64,000 bases of DNA from Cranoglanis bouderius (taxonomy: Eukaryota; Chordata; Actinopteri; Siluriformes; Cranoglanididae). Shown piece after piece: positions 12,001 through 21,808 of this stretch. The translations under genes were made by a program, and so were the position numbers. The stretch lies in contig CM042565.1 in the NCBI GenBank assembly GCA_023630585.1, forward strand, positions 8,625,013 to 8,689,012, in the 5' to 3' direction. Numbering within the stretch: the first letter of the stretch is position 1; each line of letters opens with the position of its first letter. Under the pieces are notes generated by a model, which ran no database searches, was not told the origin of the DNA, and saw only the letters and a list, made by a program, of their open reading frames with translations.

Positions 12001-14132
12001 CTGGGGTTGGTCACGTGAGGTCCGTTCCATCTTTAGCTATTTTTTAAAAACTTCTCTTAAAACTTTTTTTTTTTTTTATTCTTTGTCTTATGTTATTTAA
12101 TACTTTATTTAATGTTATATGATGTTTTGTACAGCACTTTGGATCAACTACTGTTGTCTTTAAATGTGCTTTATAAATAACATTTGACTCTTCACTCAAC
12201 GGTTTGCTCTTGCAGGTCGGTGGGGAAGTAATCACTTATTAATTCAGTATTTTTTAATTTTTTTATTAGTCCTTTTAAATATTTTTTAAAACACTCTTCT
12301 CTGTTTTGATGATGTGACGGCGCATGAGCATCGCAGACATTTTGACATCCGATCAACTACATAGGATTGTCTCCTTTCCACCACAGTATGTAACTATACT
12401 AAAATCTGATCTTGAGAAAACTGTTTAGCCACACAGCTTTAAAAAAAAATAAAAAAAAATAAATTAAGTAAAGGTCTAACATCTTTAGGCAGAGTGACTG
12501 CATTTACAGGGGTGTTTGTTAAACTGGTTTTGCAGGCAGAGCCAAGGCAAAGTTAGAAAGTAGCCTAATTACAACCATGTTAACTTAAAGTACAGACGTC
12601 AAAGTATATTACTTGTCAAAAGTTCACGACGGTAATGTCCAAGACCACGACTTTTATAATGGCACTATAAGTTCCTTATAGAGCCTACAAAACTACTTAC
12701 ACATCGGGGTCTTTATTTATTGCTTCATCACAGAAATATATCAGAAATTAACACAATAGCTTATCTTTAAGGGTTAATGAGACAACGGTATGACTTAACA
12801 TTACTATCTTGAGCAGATCGGTCAGTAGTCAGTTAGTAGAAAAAGCATTTTCTGGTTTAACTTGTATTTAAACACTATAAGCACACGCAACAGCACTACA
12901 AACCAACAGGTTATTTAATTGCATGTATAATTACTCCGCCCTAAGGAAGCTGTAGACTTTACCTGGAACTACTTTCAAACAATCCTTAGTCGTTTAAAAG
13001 AGTTCAAGCAGCTCTAAGCAAGCCGTCTTGCCATGTTAAACAGTGCAGGGCTAAATCCGCAGCCAGGTCTTACCTCTCTGTGTTAGCAGGAGCAGGCAGA
13101 GATTTAGAGGCCTCCGAGGGTTTTTTGCCAGTGCCAGACAGGATAATGTTCTCGCCCTCTGACTTCAGTTTATCCACAAAGTCATCCACCTCTTTGCCCC
13201 TGGCCCCCAGTTTGAGGGCTCTGCTGGGACCGCTAGGCCTGAGGAAGAATACAAGCAGTGAAAGATTAATTTCTACAGTAAAGCTTCAAATGTCATGAAA
13301 GCTTCAAGTGTCTGGAAGTTTCCACAGCCTGGAAAAAAAAAAAAAAAAACAAAACATGCAGGAAATAAATGTTTTCAGAGCTGTAAAAATACCTGAAGCT
13401 CTACCCAAACGACTTGTCAGGTCAGGCCGTTGCTTTCCAACCTTAATATTAAAATGCTCTGACGTGTGTGTGTGTGTGTCACCTTTGATGCAGTATTATC
13501 CATAATGCTGCATTTTTATTAGTTGGCATTAAGGATTGTTTGTTGTTATGTCTGAAGAGGAGAGTCATTACATAACTTCTTGCCCAACAAGTTATGTGAC
13601 CAAGTCACCGGCAGTTAGGGGTTTCATTCAATAAAGACAAGAAAGGGATTTCTAAAGCAGCTCATGAACTAGATATGCCTTCATTTTGACCAATAGTTTA
13701 ATCAACACCACATTATGAGGTATGCGGCTTCATCAAAACACATCCACATCTATCCTGCATTTTTTTTTTTTTTATGATCCAAGGCCATTGTTTTTACTTG
13801 TCTGTATGCAACATGTAACTCCATAGATATTCAATGACGTGAAACGCTTTCTACATGTTGTGAACTTTATTTTAAAGTCATAATCTACAACATTATGATT
13901 GTGCAGGTTGTAGTTGCCAAGTGAAGTGTGTGGTAATGATACTTATTACCCCAACATGGGCAACCAGACTAAACACAAACATGTTGTTTGTTCACAGTCA
14001 CACACTTTCACGTCACAGTCAGGTGTAAACTGTCACTGTATTTACAACTGGTCCAACTTCAACTGGCCTGCTAGTGCTTATGGAACAAACCTGAGCCAGA
14101 GGTTGTATGGACTGGATGGAAGCTTGTTTGCA

Positions 14133-14203
<71 letters not shown>

Positions 14204-17200
14204 ATTCCATTGGGAATTCTAGGAAACGCTTTACGTCTAGAAAACGTTAGTGAGTGAGAGTATACGTCGTAAAGTAATAAATCCAAATGTAACCGATCAG
14301 CGAGGACATGTTGGTAGTCTTAAGTTTTCTCCTTCAAGACTAATGTAATTATCAAGTACAGGACGCAGAGAGCTACCAGTTTAGCAGTTTAGCATTATGC
14401 GCGTCTAAATCATCACACGCTCACCTCAAAGGATGTTCTTTAGCTCAGTGCTAATATTTGCACATAAACAGTTCCATAAAATTGCAGGACAATAAGGTTA
14501 AAAAAACCAACACATTCACAAGTGAGAAATAAAATCATCCAAATCCATTCAAGCAAAGTATGTGTCCTTTGGGCCACACTGATGTTCACAGTGAGGATAA
14601 TGATTCCACCTTCAAGATAACTGCCGCTGCTCCTAAGTATTAGTACAACCAGCATGCAACATCCTTTCCTCCATGTTAGAGAACTAGTGTTATTCCGAGA
14701 GCCATATGAAATGACTGAGTGATGATTTATACATCATGTACATACTGTATGTTGCAGTGTGTTAAACTGGGAGCCATAAGCATCCTTTACTTGTTAGCTA
14801 CATTAGCTTCTAACTCGGACAAATTGCCAAAGTTTCTCACTCTTTTCAAAAATTCTTTTTCTGGTGGATTTAAGAGGCCAACAATGTAATTTAATTTAAG
14901 CAGGTTTAGACAGTAATTTAAATTCCCAGTGGAATGCCTTGAAACGTGCGGCGATATCCGATATAATTTACACGGAAACACAAAGTCAGGGCGGGACATA
15001 TCGAGTGGCACCTCCCCCTTTTTAAATAGCCAATAGCTTTTAGCTTACTTCACAGCCCGGACTAAGCTATACTTGACAGTTTGTACCATGAAAAAATACC
15101 TGGCACAAATACCTTCTGTTTCCAAGTGAATGAAGTCAAGCCATTTCCTTCTTAACCAACTTACAGTTGGAAAACTGAATAAAACACGCACTGTTCAAAC
15201 AGCCAAAGACACAGTTACTACCCAGGCTTGCTGATACGATTTATCTCGCTTAACGACGGCAACCTTGGCAAGGTGGTATTGATAATGTTGGGGGTGGGAC
15301 ACTTCAGATTTTAGAGCGCATTTGATTGGACAGAAAATCTGATGAGATAATCTAATTGTTGATCTGTATTGGTGGTAGAGTGAGACTGTAAATTTTGAAT
15401 GCATATACAGTACTATGCAAAAGTTTCAGGCACCCTATTTTTTTTTTTTTTTTTTTGGTACAAACTTTGTTATAGATTTTTTTTATTTTATGACTTCTAC
15501 ATTATCAAGATGCTCAATAAAACTTACCAGCTAATTTCCTTATAAAACTGCACAAATTGTACCGGAGACTACGATTTTAATTTTTTTGTCACACCAAATA
15601 TTGACTTTGTTTCATTTATTACTGTTTACTGCTTTTTGCAGTATTTTTTTATGCAGAAACATTTAATTGCATTATTTTGAAGGCATCTTTGCTCTACAGC
15701 ATTTCTTTGCATGTGCCAAAGACTTTTGCACAGTACCGCAGCTTCTAAATGCGAATTTTCTCATTGTTTTGGAGCACACTAGCCTATACATAAGCTCAAG
15801 TCTAACATATATATACCGAAAGCCACAAAACTTCAATGCTCGTTTACTCGTGGTAACGATTTCTTATCACTTTGTACCTTAATCTTATATTTCTTCCCTG
15901 TGACCAAAGTAAAATCTGCCATCTCCTAGATAAGGCAAATCCAAAATGGCTTCCTATTCCCTGCGCCTTACATAGGCTGCGTCTAAAATCGCATACTACC
16001 CTACTACACAGTAGGCGAAAAGCAGTACGCCAGAGAGGTGGTATGTCCGAATTCTCAGAAGGCGAGAAATACCCGGATGGCGTTCTGCTTCTGGAGAGAT
16101 TTTGCAGTGTGCAACCGATGGACACTACCCGAGTCAAAAATTCCCATAATGCAACGGGACTGGTGTGGATGGAAAAAAAAGTGCAGAAAGAAAAAAGAAA
16201 AAAATCACAGAAGACAGTGCGTCGGCTCTTTAAGTATTTTTAAGTAAACGGGACTCGTTTACCCAAATAAAATGTTAACCTGTTGAAGGCTTAAACAAGA
16301 AAACAGTTGTCCCGATGTTTGAAATCTCCATCATGCCTTAGCCCGCCAAGCTAACAGCAACGAATTTACCTCAGCCTGTTAACACTGCCCACATCAAACT
16401 GCTAATTCAGTTAACTTTCCTGATGTGCATTTTGCCGATAGTGCGGTTGCTTTAATCTGGTGGTCCCTTTAAGATTTGTGTTTATGATGATGTCGAAGGT
16501 CACATGACAATGCCGACACGGCGGATGTAGTATGTCCGGGATTGTATTCATACTACACACACATACCGATTAGTGCGTACTGTTTCAACGGCCGCACAGT
16601 AGGTACTGCATCGAATGGAGTACGTACTGTCACAGTATGCGATTTCGGACGCAGTCATACAATATAACTTACAGGAGATGAACACTCTACCTAGCACCCT
16701 CACAGTGTAAAATGACATTTGTGATTCAGCCCCGGAAAACGCGTGACTGCTTCTGTGTGCATGTTTTTAACGCTGCACTGTATTCCACTCACACTATTCA
16801 GAATTTCTACAAAAAAAACTATTGGCACACTTGGCAGTATTTAGGAGCATATGAAAATTCCTGTTTATTTTCACTAAAACATTAAAGTATTGTCATCTTT
16901 GTATGCTGTGTTTAAAACAAACTTACTATCCCTCCGAGAGAAACATGACAGCTGCAAACGCATTCTAGCAACAAGTTAGGCATGTATGGTTTCCTTTCAA
17001 AATCATTTGGTTCATGTAATGAAACTTCTCATGGCAATCAGATCATCAAAACATCCCCCAGAGAAAGCCCTCCTACTTTCACAGATGATAAAGTGACACA
17101 TGCACTCAGCGAGAATATGGATAGTCTCTGGTCTGCATTTTTTTTTTTTTTTTTTGCCCTAATTGTACAAAAGGGTGGTACCTGGTGGGTACTTGAGCGG

Positions 17201-20200
17201 GTTTGGGTTTCTCCGACTCGACCAGTGTGTCTGTGATAATGGCTGTGCTGCTGCTGCTACTGCTGCTGCCGAAGCCACCAAAACCTGGAGATTTCTTCCC
17301 GCGTTCAGCGTCCCGCCGTGCCTGCTGCAGCTCCTTAGCTTTTCGCCTCATTTCAGCCTTTGCCTCCCTCTCCTGGGTCTGAAAACGTGAAGAGAGAAGG
17401 AAAGCATAAATTCAAATTAAGTAGTGCGTACAATACTTCTCAAAACTGTGAATAAAATATAGTCAAATGACAATCCGCTGCCTGTTTTTAGCTTTTCATT
17501 ATACAACAATTGAGATCTGGGATGGGAAGAAGGAAGCATTCTTAATCTGCAGCGCAATTCACACTTCATGAAGTGCTAATTAAGCAGATGGCACCGGGCA
17601 AATTAGCCAGCAACAACACCAATTTGGATTCTCGGATTTGACCGATAGCTCGTATGCAGAATCAGCAGACCGCATACTACTGCATATACCACAGCGTTGC
17701 TTTCTCTCCTCCCCTCTCTTTCATCTGTCTCTCACCTCTCGAACAGCACGGAACACCTTCTCCTCGTGTGAGTCCATCTCAGTGAAGGTCCTGATCTGTG
17801 CCAGATTGACGTTCTCTCTGTAACCAAGGGCGACGATCTCGTCGAAGGCAAAGATGAGGTCGAAGCAGTGCTCCGAGATCTCACTTTCCTCCAGCATGCG
17901 GCAGTACTCTGGAATCTGCACAGCCATGACACTCGGTTTCAGTGAACATAAACTACCATTTAACAGTGCGTGAAAATATGATTCAGAGGAGACGGCTCGA
18001 ATATGCAGTTTGCAATGTTTAAAAGTGTTTCTAGACCCATAACCATCCTATAAAATCCCAAAATATTAAGCTTTTAATAGTCTTAATAACAAATCATTGA
18101 TCAGGAAATTAACGAGTATTAAACGAATAGATAAAGTAAATTAGTATGGGATTCTTTAAAATGTTTAGGCCTTGCAGACGGCTTTTTATTCATTTTATTT
18201 TTACTTGATTTTAATTTTGTACACCCAGACATGTGTTAGTTTGACTTTTACAAACATTTTAATCATCATCATCATGATTTTACCTATGCGTACAAGAAGA
18301 CTATAATCGAATTTCCCCAAACGGTAAAAACAAACAAATGGTGGCACGGGCTCGGGAGTGCATTTGTTTAATTCTTGCAAATTTTCTGACCGATGATTTG
18401 TTGTTAGGACCGTTAAAAGCTTCATATTTTGCCATTTTTGGCTTGGCCCATTTTTATTGCCCAGGAGTGTACTTTTGAAAAAAATCATTCGCAATATTGC
18501 CATGCGGTGGATCTGGCAGAGATCTTCACTTCAAGCTTATGTTCGCTTATGTCTCCCTTCTCATGACACCATGAAGTATATACTGTATATAGTTTTAACA
18601 GAAAGGCTTGGGAAGAAGGCAAAGGCTTATTGGGCAGTCCGTCCAGGATTTTGCAATCGCGTAAATGAATGCAAAATCAAGCAAACTCCACAGTATTCGT
18701 AGGAGTTTGCAATTTTTTCAAAATTACCGCAGATTTTCTGCAGATTTGCACATTCAGCCAAAGCCCTGTACGATTCAAGCGCATCGAACACGAGTACAGC
18801 TAAAAGGTCTCATTTACCAACAAACATCACTGTGAAAGACATTGCAAAAAAAAAAAAAAAGGCACAAAAACTCTGCAAACTGCATAGCAAATTTTGGAGG
18901 AAAAAAAACCCCCCAGCAAAATCAAGCGTTTTTGGCCGCAACAATCACAAAAAAACTCTGCGAAATCCTGTACGGACCGATTGAGGTGTTTAGTGCAATC
19001 ACAAATTTGCCGTGCACAGAGCTACGTACCACGCGTGAGAAAAGGCGGAGGGTCTCCAGGTCCTCCAGGATGTTGCTATTCTTGGTGGTGACCAGCACCA
19101 TATAGAGCTTCTCCAGAGGCTGGTAGACATAGCGCACGCTCTCCGTCTCCACAAACGTGTGCTGCTTGCCCGTGTTCATCAGCTTGGGGAAGGCAGCCAG
19201 CAGGCCCTCCACGCGCGTCCGTGTCATCTCGACAAACTGCCGTGACACCAGAGCTTTTCCAGCCTTGGTGCACACTGCTGCAGCCAACAGCACCTGCAAA
19301 TGCAAATCAGACGCATTCAATCACTGCTGCTGACCTGATCATGTACACGAGCCATCTCTTGCTGGTTTCCTGCGATTTGGAAACGAGCAAAAAAAAAAAA
19401 AAAAAGAAATCGCACATTCTGCGAGTATCTTGGCAGACCATTATTTAATTCTTTACTTAACAGACGAGCGCACACATCATATATCTGAGTAAGAACACAG
19501 GCATACGGATTAAGGAAAGACATCCCATAATAATTTAGTGTATACAAGTTTAAGCTCTATTAAGATCAACTTTTTGGCAAATTTGTCACAGTTGACTTAA
19601 CAGCCCAAAGTAAAGACACACATCCACACCTTCCTCAAACAGACATGAAGCCTGCTACTGCTGTTTTCAAGCTGGCTGCTAAATGTCTTAGCTTTGTTTG
19701 TATGTCATTCAAAACATACACATAAAAAGCAGACAAAGCAGCGGAACACACACAGCTGTACACGGCGAGTCCCGTTGTGCTGCTGGGGGAGAAATACAAC
19801 GTCATTGAGGTTTATCAGTGTGTGTGTGTGCAGTTCTGTGTGCTGAACTGAACTGTAGAGGCCATTGATATTGATGGGAAGTATGGGCTTGATATTCACA
19901 GTTAGTTTATTAATGTAGTGTCATGTGATACAACAGCTGCCAATCAATTAAAAATATAGTTTTTTTTAGCGAAAAAGCAATGCTATACTGGATGAAGTCT
20001 TTATAAAGACTTTCACTGACAGGATGGAGATTTGAAATTTTGACTTGTGTCTATAATCCGGATGCTATCTGGTTTGGGGCGTAATTAGTTCAATTAAGTA
20101 TGTCATGTGACACTTTTTTTTTTTTGCATAAACGTCCCATTAATATGACGTCATGTGGTACGGCAGGTAAGTTTTATCTGAGGTCTGCAATAACAGCACT

Positions 20201-20712
20201 GTCCATAATGATTCATGTTTCTCAAAGCTACCCGCGCTAGCTGCATGTCAACACATACTGGAATAGCAAATGAATGACCAGAATTATAAATGTCACTCCG
20301 TTAAATGCAGATCAAATCCAGCCACTCATCGAATCACTACTCTGCGACTAGCAAACCGACTCGCTAACCCCAATGCTAACAGGTTAAAAGCTTTGGCCTA
20401 CCGTCGCCTAACGTTATGTTATGCTAGTTATGGACTCGACACTGATGCTAACTCACCTAAGGTTTAGCGAACTAGCTACACTGACGCCCACAACTCACCA
20501 TGAGCACTTGTATCAAAAGAAAGCCCAAATAATTATGTTTGGAATCCAGTTCTCTTAACATTTAGCAAAAACAGCTGGCTGGCCATTTTAGCTGCTAAAT
20601 TAGCCAGCTAGCTTCACGTATATCCAGATCGCGTATTGCTGAATCGCAAGAACACATCTGTCAATGAAATATTTAGTTCGTAGTTAGTCAACAAATAAAC
20701 CCTACTTACCAT
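6039..20712 (-). CDS. arcn1: Coatomer subunit delta (archain 1)
   Basis: Delta subunit of the COPI coat, which forms vesicles for Golgi-to-ER and intra-Golgi transport. Coding exons, 5' to 3' on the minus strand: 20712-20710, 19293-19030, 17915-17736, 17378-17182, 13238-13074, 11061-10896, 10735-10588, 10458-10350, 10204-10000, 6128-6039. All junctions are GT-AG and all phases agree, giving 508 aa against about 511 in human. Residues 1-140 form the longin-like domain (LLAAAVCTKAGK, ISEHCFDLIFAFDE). The linker holds KELQQARRDAER and a seven-serine run. The mu-homology domain covers about 255-508 (EEKITLTCGRDGGLQNME, NDVGVLKWRLQT, GEYRHDSRRN, ending DKYEIL). The first coding exon supplies only the ATG. 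The longest introns, 13239-17181 and 6129-9999, are full of repeats. It is divergent to hmbs. Identification is very firm; no lesion seen. Confidence 0.97.
6213..6260. repeat. (GT)n and A-rich tract
   Basis: A short GT run (about 6213-6234) followed by an A-rich stretch, about 85 bases inside arcn1 intron 9 from the last exon. Confidence 0.8.
6355..6710 (+). repeat. Teleost interspersed repeat, 'Ctaccgcttatcc' type
   Basis: Begins with CCATCCATCTTCTGTACCGC and runs through GGAGGAAACCGGAGTACTCG and GGAGAACATGCAAACTCTGT to a ...CACTATGCCACTGTGCCCCC end. I recognise this as a very common fish repeat; it may be the 3' end of a non-LTR retrotransposon, but I cannot name the family. Related, more diverged copies lie at 7680-7985 (same strand) and 36590-36815 (opposite strand). 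In arcn1 intron 9. Confidence 0.75.
7680..7985 (+). repeat. Diverged copy of the 6355 repeat type
   Basis: CATTCATTCATTCATTCATC followed by CTGCTTTATCCTGGTCTGGG, later GGAGGAAACCCACAAAGAAA and GAGGAGAACAGGCGAAACTC, then a GTGAGGCAGGGACACTACC-type end. The block order matches 6355-6710. In arcn1 intron 9. Confidence 0.65.
8223..9730 (+). mobile_element. Complete Tc1-like transposon with long inverted repeats
   Basis: Starts CAGGTGCATCTCAATAAATT after TA (8221-8222) and ends with the inverse, AATTTATTGAGATGCACCTG, at 9730; the right TA has become TG. The inverted repeats are about 205 bases each (8223-8430 and 9525-9730) and near identical, with an internal motif (AACAAATTAGAAT / ATTCTAATTTGTT) repeating the outer end, as in IR/DR-type elements. 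They flank one open transposase frame at 8486-9451. It sits in arcn1 intron 9. By sequence it is the best-preserved transposon in the window. Confidence 0.95.
8486..9451 (+). CDS. Tc1-like DD34E transposase, open reading frame intact
   Basis: 321 aa without stop or frameshift. Family members cut and paste the element at TA sites in the nucleus. Residues 1-45 hold a helix-turn-helix (FIAKEAGCSQSAVSKHV). A GRKKCGRKR basic stretch (36-44) is followed by a second helical DNA-binding part (about 50-110). The catalytic triad is D135 (FSDESKF), D225 (FQQDLAPTH) and E260 (PDLNPIENLW), with exactly 34 residues between the last two. The C-terminus ends APTKY, as usual for the family. The start is set by an in-frame TGA four codons upstream. 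The length is slightly below the usual 335-345 aa, mostly at the N-terminus. Transposition activity cannot be judged from sequence. Confidence 0.9.
   Translation: MVSQFGSLGKPQTFIAKEAGCSQSAVSKHVNRKLSGRKKCGRKRCTTNRENRSLMRIVKQNRFKNLSELHKEWTEAGVKASRATTHRRVKDFGYSCRIPLVKPLLNHRQRQKRLTWAKEKKNWTVAQWSKVLFSDESKFCISFGNQGPRVWRKGGEAHSPSCLKSSVQFPQSVMIWGAMSSAGVGPLCFLKSKVTASIYQEILEHFMLPSADQLFEDADFIFQQDLAPTHTAKSTKSWLNDHGVGVLDWPANTPDLNPIENLWGIVKRKMRNRRPKNADELKATVKETWASIPPQQCHKLITSMPRRIEAVIKAKGAPTKY
11385..12190 (+). mobile_element. 5'-truncated L2-type LINE, 3' end
   Basis: The 3' end of a non-LTR retrotransposon in arcn1 intron 5, on the strand opposite to the gene. It encodes the C-terminal reverse transcriptase region (see 11541-12047), then a short 3' UTR with TTTGTACAGCACTTTGGATC and ATGTGCTTTATAAATAACAT, ending in a TTTGACTC-like tail near 12190. 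This end sequence is typical of fish L2/Maui elements, from memory. The left limit is approximate. Confidence 0.8.
11541..12047 (+). pseudogene. LINE reverse transcriptase C-terminal fragment
   Basis: 168 codons open, with the L2-clade C-terminal blocks: ITSRLDYCNSLYVGLP, LQLVQNAAARFLTGT, ISPALASLHWLHVKFR, DLKILIYVYKALSGLAPQY. The catalytic palm (YADD box), the endonuclease and everything 5' of them are missing, so it is a dead 5'-truncated copy. Confidence 0.85.
13446..13479. repeat. Short (GT)n tract
   Basis: GTGTGTGTGTGTGTGTCACC-type run in arcn1 intron 4; minor simple repeat. Confidence 0.7.
14134..14203. repeat. (CA)n microsatellite
   Basis: About 34 uninterrupted CA units in arcn1 intron 4, likely polymorphic. 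Open frames across it (Cys-Val or Thr-His repeats) are artefacts. Confidence 0.98.
15408..15736 (+). mobile_element. Non-autonomous inverted-repeat element (MITE A), internally deleted
   Basis: Starts CAGTACTATGCAAAAGTTTC after a TA and ends AAAGACTTTTGCACAGTAC: inverted ends with a TA target, so probably mobilised by a Tc1/mariner transposase. A longer copy in opposite orientation lies at 54978-55527. Against that copy, this one lacks about 215 internal bases between ACATTATCAA and GATGCTCAATAAAAC. No coding capacity. In arcn1 intron 4. Confidence 0.8.
15976..16654 (+). mobile_element. Inverted-repeat MITE, 'GCTGCGTC..AATCGCATACT' ends
   Basis: Left end GGCTGCGTCTAAAATCGCAT (15976) and right end ATGCGATTTCGGACGCAG (16654) are inverted copies over about 23 bases. 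Subterminal AGTACGTACTGTCACAG-type motifs repeat near the right end. The target duplication is unclear, so the superfamily (hAT or Harbinger-like) is left open. Short open frames inside (15872-16247) are not gene-like. In arcn1 intron 4. Confidence 0.75.
18635..18979 (+). mobile_element. MITE, CAGTCC family copy 1
   Basis: Ends CAGTCCGTCCAGGATTTTGC (18635) and GCGAAATCCTGTACGGACCG (18979) are inverted copies. The body has landmark blocks AATCAAGCAAACTCCACAGT, GCAGATTTTCTGCAGATTTG and CAGCTAAAAGGTCTCATTTA. Three more copies: 23268-23560 and 32678-33029 (reverse), 63522-63882 (same strand). It lies in arcn1 intron 2, its right end only about 50 bases from the splice donor of exon 2. Confidence 0.85.
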
Positions 20713-20890
20713 GTTTAGTGTCTGTAATCTTCTACGCCGTTACGCTTTCGGTAACAGTCGTCCTGTCTAGTTAAAATAAGCGTCGTGACAAATAAACCAG
20801 GTATTTGTGTGCAGCAGTCAGCCTGCCTGCAGCTCAATATGGCAGAACCGCCGCTAAGCCACGTCTCCAACCGGAAGTAGACGATCAGAG
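20711..20890 (-). promoter_or_regulatory. arcn1 5' UTR and TATA-less core promoter
   Basis: Just upstream of the ATG exon. Read on the minus strand there is a perfect ETS/GABP-type site, ACTTCCGG (20878-20871), and 28 bases further a YY1-type site, GCCATATT (20843-20836). This ETS-plus-YY1 pair without a TATA box is typical of vertebrate housekeeping promoters (known class), so transcription probably starts near 20836. The factor assignment is motif-based inference. Confidence 0.5.
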
Positions 20891-20910
20891 AGGTAAAGGA
20901 TCTCAGGCAA

Positions 20911-21022
20911 CATCCCAAATAGCCACTTACTACACATATAGTGCACTATATAGGATGTGCATGGCGTTATTTCATACCCTATGTAGTGAATTTATATATA
21001 AACAAATGAGACGTTTGGGATT
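20911..21022. mobile_element. Small MITE in the divergent promoter region
   Basis: About 112 bases with inverted ends CATCCCAAATAGCC and ACGTTTGGGATTTG (core ATCCCAAA) and internal palindromic pieces (TATAGTGCACTATA). It sits between the arcn1 promoter and hmbs. Family not assigned. Confidence 0.55.
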
Positions 21023-21589
21023 TGACCAGTGTTGAGTATGTGGAAGATTCAGCATCAGCAGCGAGTCAGTCGTTCAGTTACAAGTCAAGCAGTTACACAC
21101 CCGAAGAGGTTGGGCCAGGAAAGATTATGAAAATACAACTCACGTCCAGGACTTATTCCTTTGGCTTGACCAAAACTTGCATTTCAGTTTTATTTTCTTT
21201 TTAAACATATAATGCTTACCTGTATGGATATTAATGTAGAAGGCTGTATGTACTGAAGTTAAATTAAAAATCATATCATTTCTACCCAAGAACTGTGCTG
21301 CTTACAAACCACCGTACATACCCCATGCATGAGGAATAATTTCATCCTTTCTCTCACTCCTGGTCTATTACTTAATTATCCACTTACTATATATCTATAG
21401 ACAAATTGTTACTATGTAAATTCTGTTATTTGAATGCCATTTGTAAATGGCATGTCATTAAATGTGTAATGCCGTTCGATTCTCATATCAACTTAAATAT
21501 ACATGTACATATAAGGCCTAAATGTGAGATGTAATAAATATCTTTATAACGAATATGACCCATTAAATGCGCAGTCGTATGCGCAAGCC

Positions 21590-21808
21590 AGCGCTGTCAT
21601 GACGCTCATGACACGTAGCACCACGAACGGTACACCGTGTTAGTCGGAAGCGAGTTACTAGCGAGGTCACGGGGATATAAACTTGGTAGCTGGTGAAGAA
21701 AGTCAGTTAAATATGCAGAGACAGATACTTTTTTCACTTTATTGACTAGAAATTCTCGCATGAAAAGGCAACTTGTATCGTCGTTGGGCGTTTTGTTCGG
21801 CAAGGAAG
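21590..21808 (+). promoter_or_regulatory. Probable hmbs promoter and 5' UTR
   Basis: The sequence before the hmbs ATG is richer in CpG than its surroundings (about 21590-21680) and has a TATA-like GATATAAAC at 21674-21682, some 130 bases before the start codon. Only one hmbs first exon is recognised; an erythroid-specific alternative first exon, known in mammals, is not evident. Promoter call is positional inference. Confidence 0.35.

Noticed and set aside
14019..14286. Open frames of Cys-Val or Thr-His repeats
   Set aside because: They are translations of a (CA)n microsatellite inside arcn1 intron 4.
15872..16247. 123- and 69-codon plus-strand frames
   Set aside because: They lie within a MITE and run into a Lys-rich low-complexity end; no gene-like features.
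20146..20153. Perfect TGACGTCA (CREB-type site)
   Set aside because: A single octamer in arcn1 intron 1, about what chance gives in 64 kb; no promoter context.
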